Shown: in pieces, positions 6,175 through 8,031 of the stretch
Position numbering within the stretch: position 1 is the stretch's first letter
How the letters are laid out: every line of letters starts with the position of its first letter
Assembly: GCA_946481205.1 (NCBI GenBank)
Contig: CAMLNB010000156.1
Coordinates: forward strand, 1 to 8,031
DNA length: 8,031 nt
DNA from: an uncultured Kangiella sp.
Lineage (GTDB): Bacteria > Pseudomonadota > Gammaproteobacteria > Enterobacterales > DSM-103792
Reading direction: 5' to 3'
Translations under genes and position numbers: made by a program
Notes under the pieces: model-generated
Databases searched by the model: none
What the model saw: only the letters and a program-made list of their open reading frames with translations
What the model was told of the DNA's origin: nothing

Positions 6175-7071
6175 ATGAACCGTTCCGTGATGCTGTTTTC
6201 TGCGTGCGTGACTGGGCTGGCCTGCCTGACGATACTGGCCGGTTGCGAGACCTTGAAAGGCGTGCAGATTGGCGATGTCAAACTGGATCCGTTTGTCTCG
6301 GCGGCGGAAAAACTGAGTCAGTCCGGCGACATGAGTGAAGCCGACGAAATCAGCCTCGGCGGCCATATGGCAGCCACCCTGGTCGGCGCCGTGGTACTCG
6401 ACAAAGACACAGCGAATCAACGTTACGTCAATCAGATTGGACGCTGGGTGAGCCTGCACAGCAGCCGGCCGAATCTGCCGTGGAAATTTGGCGTGTTGGC
6501 CGATGACACCGTCAACGCGTTTGCCGCGCCGGGCGGATATGTCTTTGTCACCCGCGGTTTGTTGCAGCAACTCGATAGCGAAGCCGAACTCGCCGGCGTG
6601 CTGGCGCATGAAATCCAGCATGTGATCCGCAAGCACCACCTCACCGCAGTACAGAAAAACAATCAGCTCGGCGCCGCCACCGATGTGCTCGGTTATTTGG
6701 GTGAACGGCAAATCAACAAAAGCGGTGGCGAATACGCCGGCGCCAAAAACCAGGTTGCCGATCGGCTGCTCGGTGCCACCAAAGCACTCTATGCCCGCGG
6801 GCTCGACAAAGAGGATGAATTCCAGGCGGATCGCGATGGCTTGTTACTGATGGCCAAAGCCGGTTACGACCCCTACGCGCTGCTGTCGGTGCTGCAGAAA
6901 CTGGAAGCGCGTGGCGGTGATGATTCGTCACTGGCACTGCTGCTGCAAACGCACCCGCGCCCGACCGATCGACTCAAAGCGCTGGCCAGTGCCAAAGTGC
7001 TGAATGAAAGCGGGCCGTTTGCCAGCAACGAAGCGCGCTTTCAACAACGGCTGAAGCGCGCGGCAAAATAA
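6175..7071 (+). CDS. M48 family zinc metalloprotease, lipoprotein
   Basis: 298 residues. A type II signal peptide ends in the lipobox L-A-G-C (21-24), so Cys24 should be lipidated. Glu at +2 (no Asp) favours the outer membrane, facing the periplasm. The peptidase domain (about 75-275) has HEIQH (His145, Glu146, His149), with Glu215 in DEFQADRDG as third zinc ligand. Upstream, NAFAAPGGYVFVTRGLL (114-130) is the usual M48 substrate-strand region. A C-terminal HPRPTDRLKAL (His260 onward) matches the conserved HPxxxxR segment of M48B/C proteins such as LoiP, YcaL and BepA, which degrade or help fold outer-membrane proteins. No TPR repeats follow, so it resembles the short LoiP/YcaL type more than BepA. 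AAGGAG (6163-6168) overlaps the end of the SH3 gene, so it belongs to the same operon. Exact substrate unknown. Confidence 0.93.
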   Translation: MNRSVMLFSACVTGLACLTILAGCETLKGVQIGDVKLDPFVSAAEKLSQSGDMSEADEISLGGHMAATLVGAVVLDKDTANQRYVNQIGRWVSLHSSRPNLPWKFGVLADDTVNAFAAPGGYVFVTRGLLQQLDSEAELAGVLAHEIQHVIRKHHLTAVQKNNQLGAATDVLGYLGERQINKSGGEYAGAKNQVADRLLGATKALYARGLDKEDEFQADRDGLLLMAKAGYDPYALLSVLQKLEARGGDDSSLALLLQTHPRPTDRLKALASAKVLNESGPFASNEARFQQRLKRAAK

Positions 7072-7084
7072 GGTCAATCGAACC

Positions 7085-7112
7085 TGTGCTGGCCAATCCT
7101 CAGGCCAGCACA
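7085..7112. terminator. Hairpin between convergent genes, possible bidirectional terminator
   Basis: TGTGCTGGCC (7085-7094) pairs perfectly with GGCCAGCACA (7103-7112) around an 8-base loop. It lies 13 bp after the M48 stop codon. The stop codon of the minus-strand DUF2797 gene (7102-7100) sits in the loop, and the 7103-7112 arm encodes that protein's last residues. Convergent genes often share such a hairpin. No T-run follows on the plus strand; on the minus strand only a distal TTATTTT appears near 7070. Strength is therefore uncertain. Confidence 0.55.
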
Positions 7113-7921
7113 CGCAGCTCGTAACCGCCAAACTTGCGCAAGTTGATCACGCCGGTATCGAACAACAGATACTGACCTTTGATGCCCTGCAACATGCCGC
7201 CGACTTCCGGCGTCTTGTCGAAATCCAGCGAACTGACTTTGACCGGATACTGCTGCACCGGGTAGCGGATCGTCACCAGCTCTTTATCCAGCACCGCAAC
7301 CGCCTCAGCGCCGAACCGACTGCGCAGATTCGCCAAGCCGCTTTCAACCTTGCTCAACAGCTCATCACGGCGCGCACGCAAATCCAGCTCAGCAGCATCG
7401 CCTTTCAACATGGCGCGCCAGTCAGTTTTGTCGGCGACGAAATCCTTGAAGATCACTTCCGCCAACCCGGATTGGAAACGTGATTGCACCGCCAGAATCG
7501 GCAGCGCCTGCGTGGCGCCCTGATCCAGCCAACGGGTCGGGATCTGACTGTGCCGGGTGATGCCCACCTTCAGCCCCGACGAGTTCGCCAGATACACCAC
7601 ATGCGGGATCATGCAGTGCGTCATGCCCCATTCCGGCTCCCGGCAAGTGCCCTCGGCGAAATGACAGAGCTCCGGTTTGACGATGCAACTGTCACATTGC
7701 GCCAGCTTGGTAAAGCAGGGATAGCAATACCCCTGGTTGAAACTCTTCTTGGTCAAGCGCCCGCAGGCGACGCAATGGATGCGCCCGGTATGCACCAATT
7801 TGAGTGGCTGGCCGATTAACTCATTCATCGGCAAGTGAAAATCACCCACCGGCAGCGCGTACTGCACAGGCTCCGCCAGCGTCGCACGCATCTTCTCGAT
7901 ATTACCCAAGTATTCCGGCAT
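7100..7921 (-). CDS. DUF2797 domain protein, cysteine-rich with a GIY-YIG-like segment
   Basis: 273 residues, no signal peptide, so cytoplasmic. The N-terminus (EKMRATLAEPVQYALPVGD) and later motifs match what I know of DUF2797, a family of unknown function. Residues 49-107 hold nine cysteines: CxxC pairs at 50/53, 66/69 and 76/79, plus 86, 93 and 103, with nearby His87, His102 and His107. This looks like two zinc-binding ribbons or fingers. Then VVYLANSSGLKVGIT (108-122), Arg130 in PTRWLDQGA and Glu155 in SGLAEVIFKDF run in the order of the GIY-YIG nuclease core (GIY strand, YIG strand, Arg, Glu). The resemblance is my inference. A charged helical stretch (about 170-205) and a beta-rich tail (about 215-273) follow. 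ATG 7921 is kept because the family N-terminus begins there and no other in-frame ATG, GTG or TTG lies upstream within the window. The nearest GAGG is about 12 bases away, rather far. It converges on the M48 operon. Confidence 0.88.
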   Translation of the reverse strand: MPEYLGNIEKMRATLAEPVQYALPVGDFHLPMNELIGQPLKLVHTGRIHCVACGRLTKKSFNQGYCYPCFTKLAQCDSCIVKPELCHFAEGTCREPEWGMTHCMIPHVVYLANSSGLKVGITRHSQIPTRWLDQGATQALPILAVQSRFQSGLAEVIFKDFVADKTDWRAMLKGDAAELDLRARRDELLSKVESGLANLRSRFGAEAVAVLDKELVTIRYPVQQYPVKVSSLDFDKTPEVGGMLQGIKGQYLLFDTGVINLRKFGGYELRVLA

Positions 7922-7954
7922 CGGCTCATTTGACCTCGGATGACAGTGGCCGCC

Positions 7955-7960
7955 ATTGTA
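7955..7960 (-). promoter_or_regulatory. Candidate -10 box for the DUF2797 gene
   Basis: The minus strand reads TACAAT here (five of six to TATAAT), which would give a leader of roughly 27 bases to the start at 7921. The best -35 match, CTGTCG 18 bp further up, is poor, so this is a tentative call. Confidence 0.3.
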
Positions 7961-7974
7961 AGCGAGCCCCGCCC

Positions 7975-8031
7975 ATGCCGACAGCTCGCAGCCCCAGTCC
8001 GGATGACTCGCGGCAGCACACGCCAGACCAA
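7975..8031 (+). CDS. Possible 5' end of a further plus-strand gene
   Basis: From the ATG at 7975 the frame stays open for 19 codons to the window edge (MPTARSPSPDDSRQHTPDQ). The residues are hydrophilic and low in information, the upstream ribosome binding site is weak (AGCGAG), and no family can be named. It may be a divergent neighbour of the DUF2797 gene or simply a chance open frame. Confidence 0.2.
   Translation, partial: MPTARSPSPDDSRQHTPDQ

Noticed and set aside
5821..6711. Minus-strand open frame (about 296 codons) opposite the SH3 and M48 genes
   Set aside because: The plus strand carries a lipobox, HEIQH and tight operon spacing, and the antisense product shows no family motif.
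1..8031. CRISPR array, insertion sequence, tRNA, rRNA or attachment site
   Set aside because: No regularly spaced repeats, transposase or integrase reading frames, terminal inverted repeats or tRNA-like folds were seen. The only notable direct repeat is the operator pair at 263-318.

Overview
The window reads as chromosomal DNA from a GC-rich gammaproteobacterium. This placement rests on the gene content (a DUF2797 protein, an M48/SH3/CHASE2-cyclase cluster, a tandem M16 pair), on strong GGAG-type ribosome binding sites, and on tight gene spacing. No rRNA or other lineage marker is present, so the order and genus cannot be fixed. I see no mobile element, CRISPR array, tRNA or rRNA.

Layout, left to right. 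(1) 1-230, minus strand: the first 76 codons of a small rhodanese-like sulfurtransferase whose end lies outside the window. (2) 231-354: a compact divergent control region with two near-identical palindromes and a third short one. Each large palindrome is centred about 43 bp upstream of one of the two flanking start codons. (3) 355-810, plus: a MarR-family regulator, the obvious candidate to bind those palindromes. (4) 941-2269 and 2272-3663, plus: two exported M16B peptidase-family proteins 2 bp apart. The first has the complete zinc site. The second has lost it but keeps the Arg/Tyr pair of the C-terminal domain, as in a heterodimeric M16B protease. An 11-bp inverted repeat follows the pair. 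(5) 3851-5686, 5683-6171 and 6175-7071, plus: a translationally coupled three-gene operon. It encodes a membrane CHASE2-class III adenylate cyclase, an exported SH3-like protein and an M48-family metalloprotease lipoprotein. (6) 7100-7921, minus: a DUF2797 protein with nine cysteines and a segment resembling the GIY-YIG fold. It converges on the operon, and a 10-bp hairpin lies across the junction. (7) 7922-8031: a short region with a possible minus-strand -10 box and a possible start of another plus-strand gene at 7975.

Working together: the rhodanese/MarR pair looks like a self-contained regulated unit. The M16 pair probably forms one split-active-site protease in the periplasm. The cyclase/SH3/M48 operon joins an extracytoplasmic sensor, cAMP synthesis and envelope protease activity in one transcript, which suggests an envelope-sensing or quality-control module. 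That last role is inferred from gene order and domains alone. The most promising leads are this three-gene module, the nuclease-like core of the DUF2797 protein, and the two-operator divergent promoter. None can be called a new system without comparative or experimental data. No gene-free stretch exceeds 300 bp; the longest is 187 bp (3664-3850).
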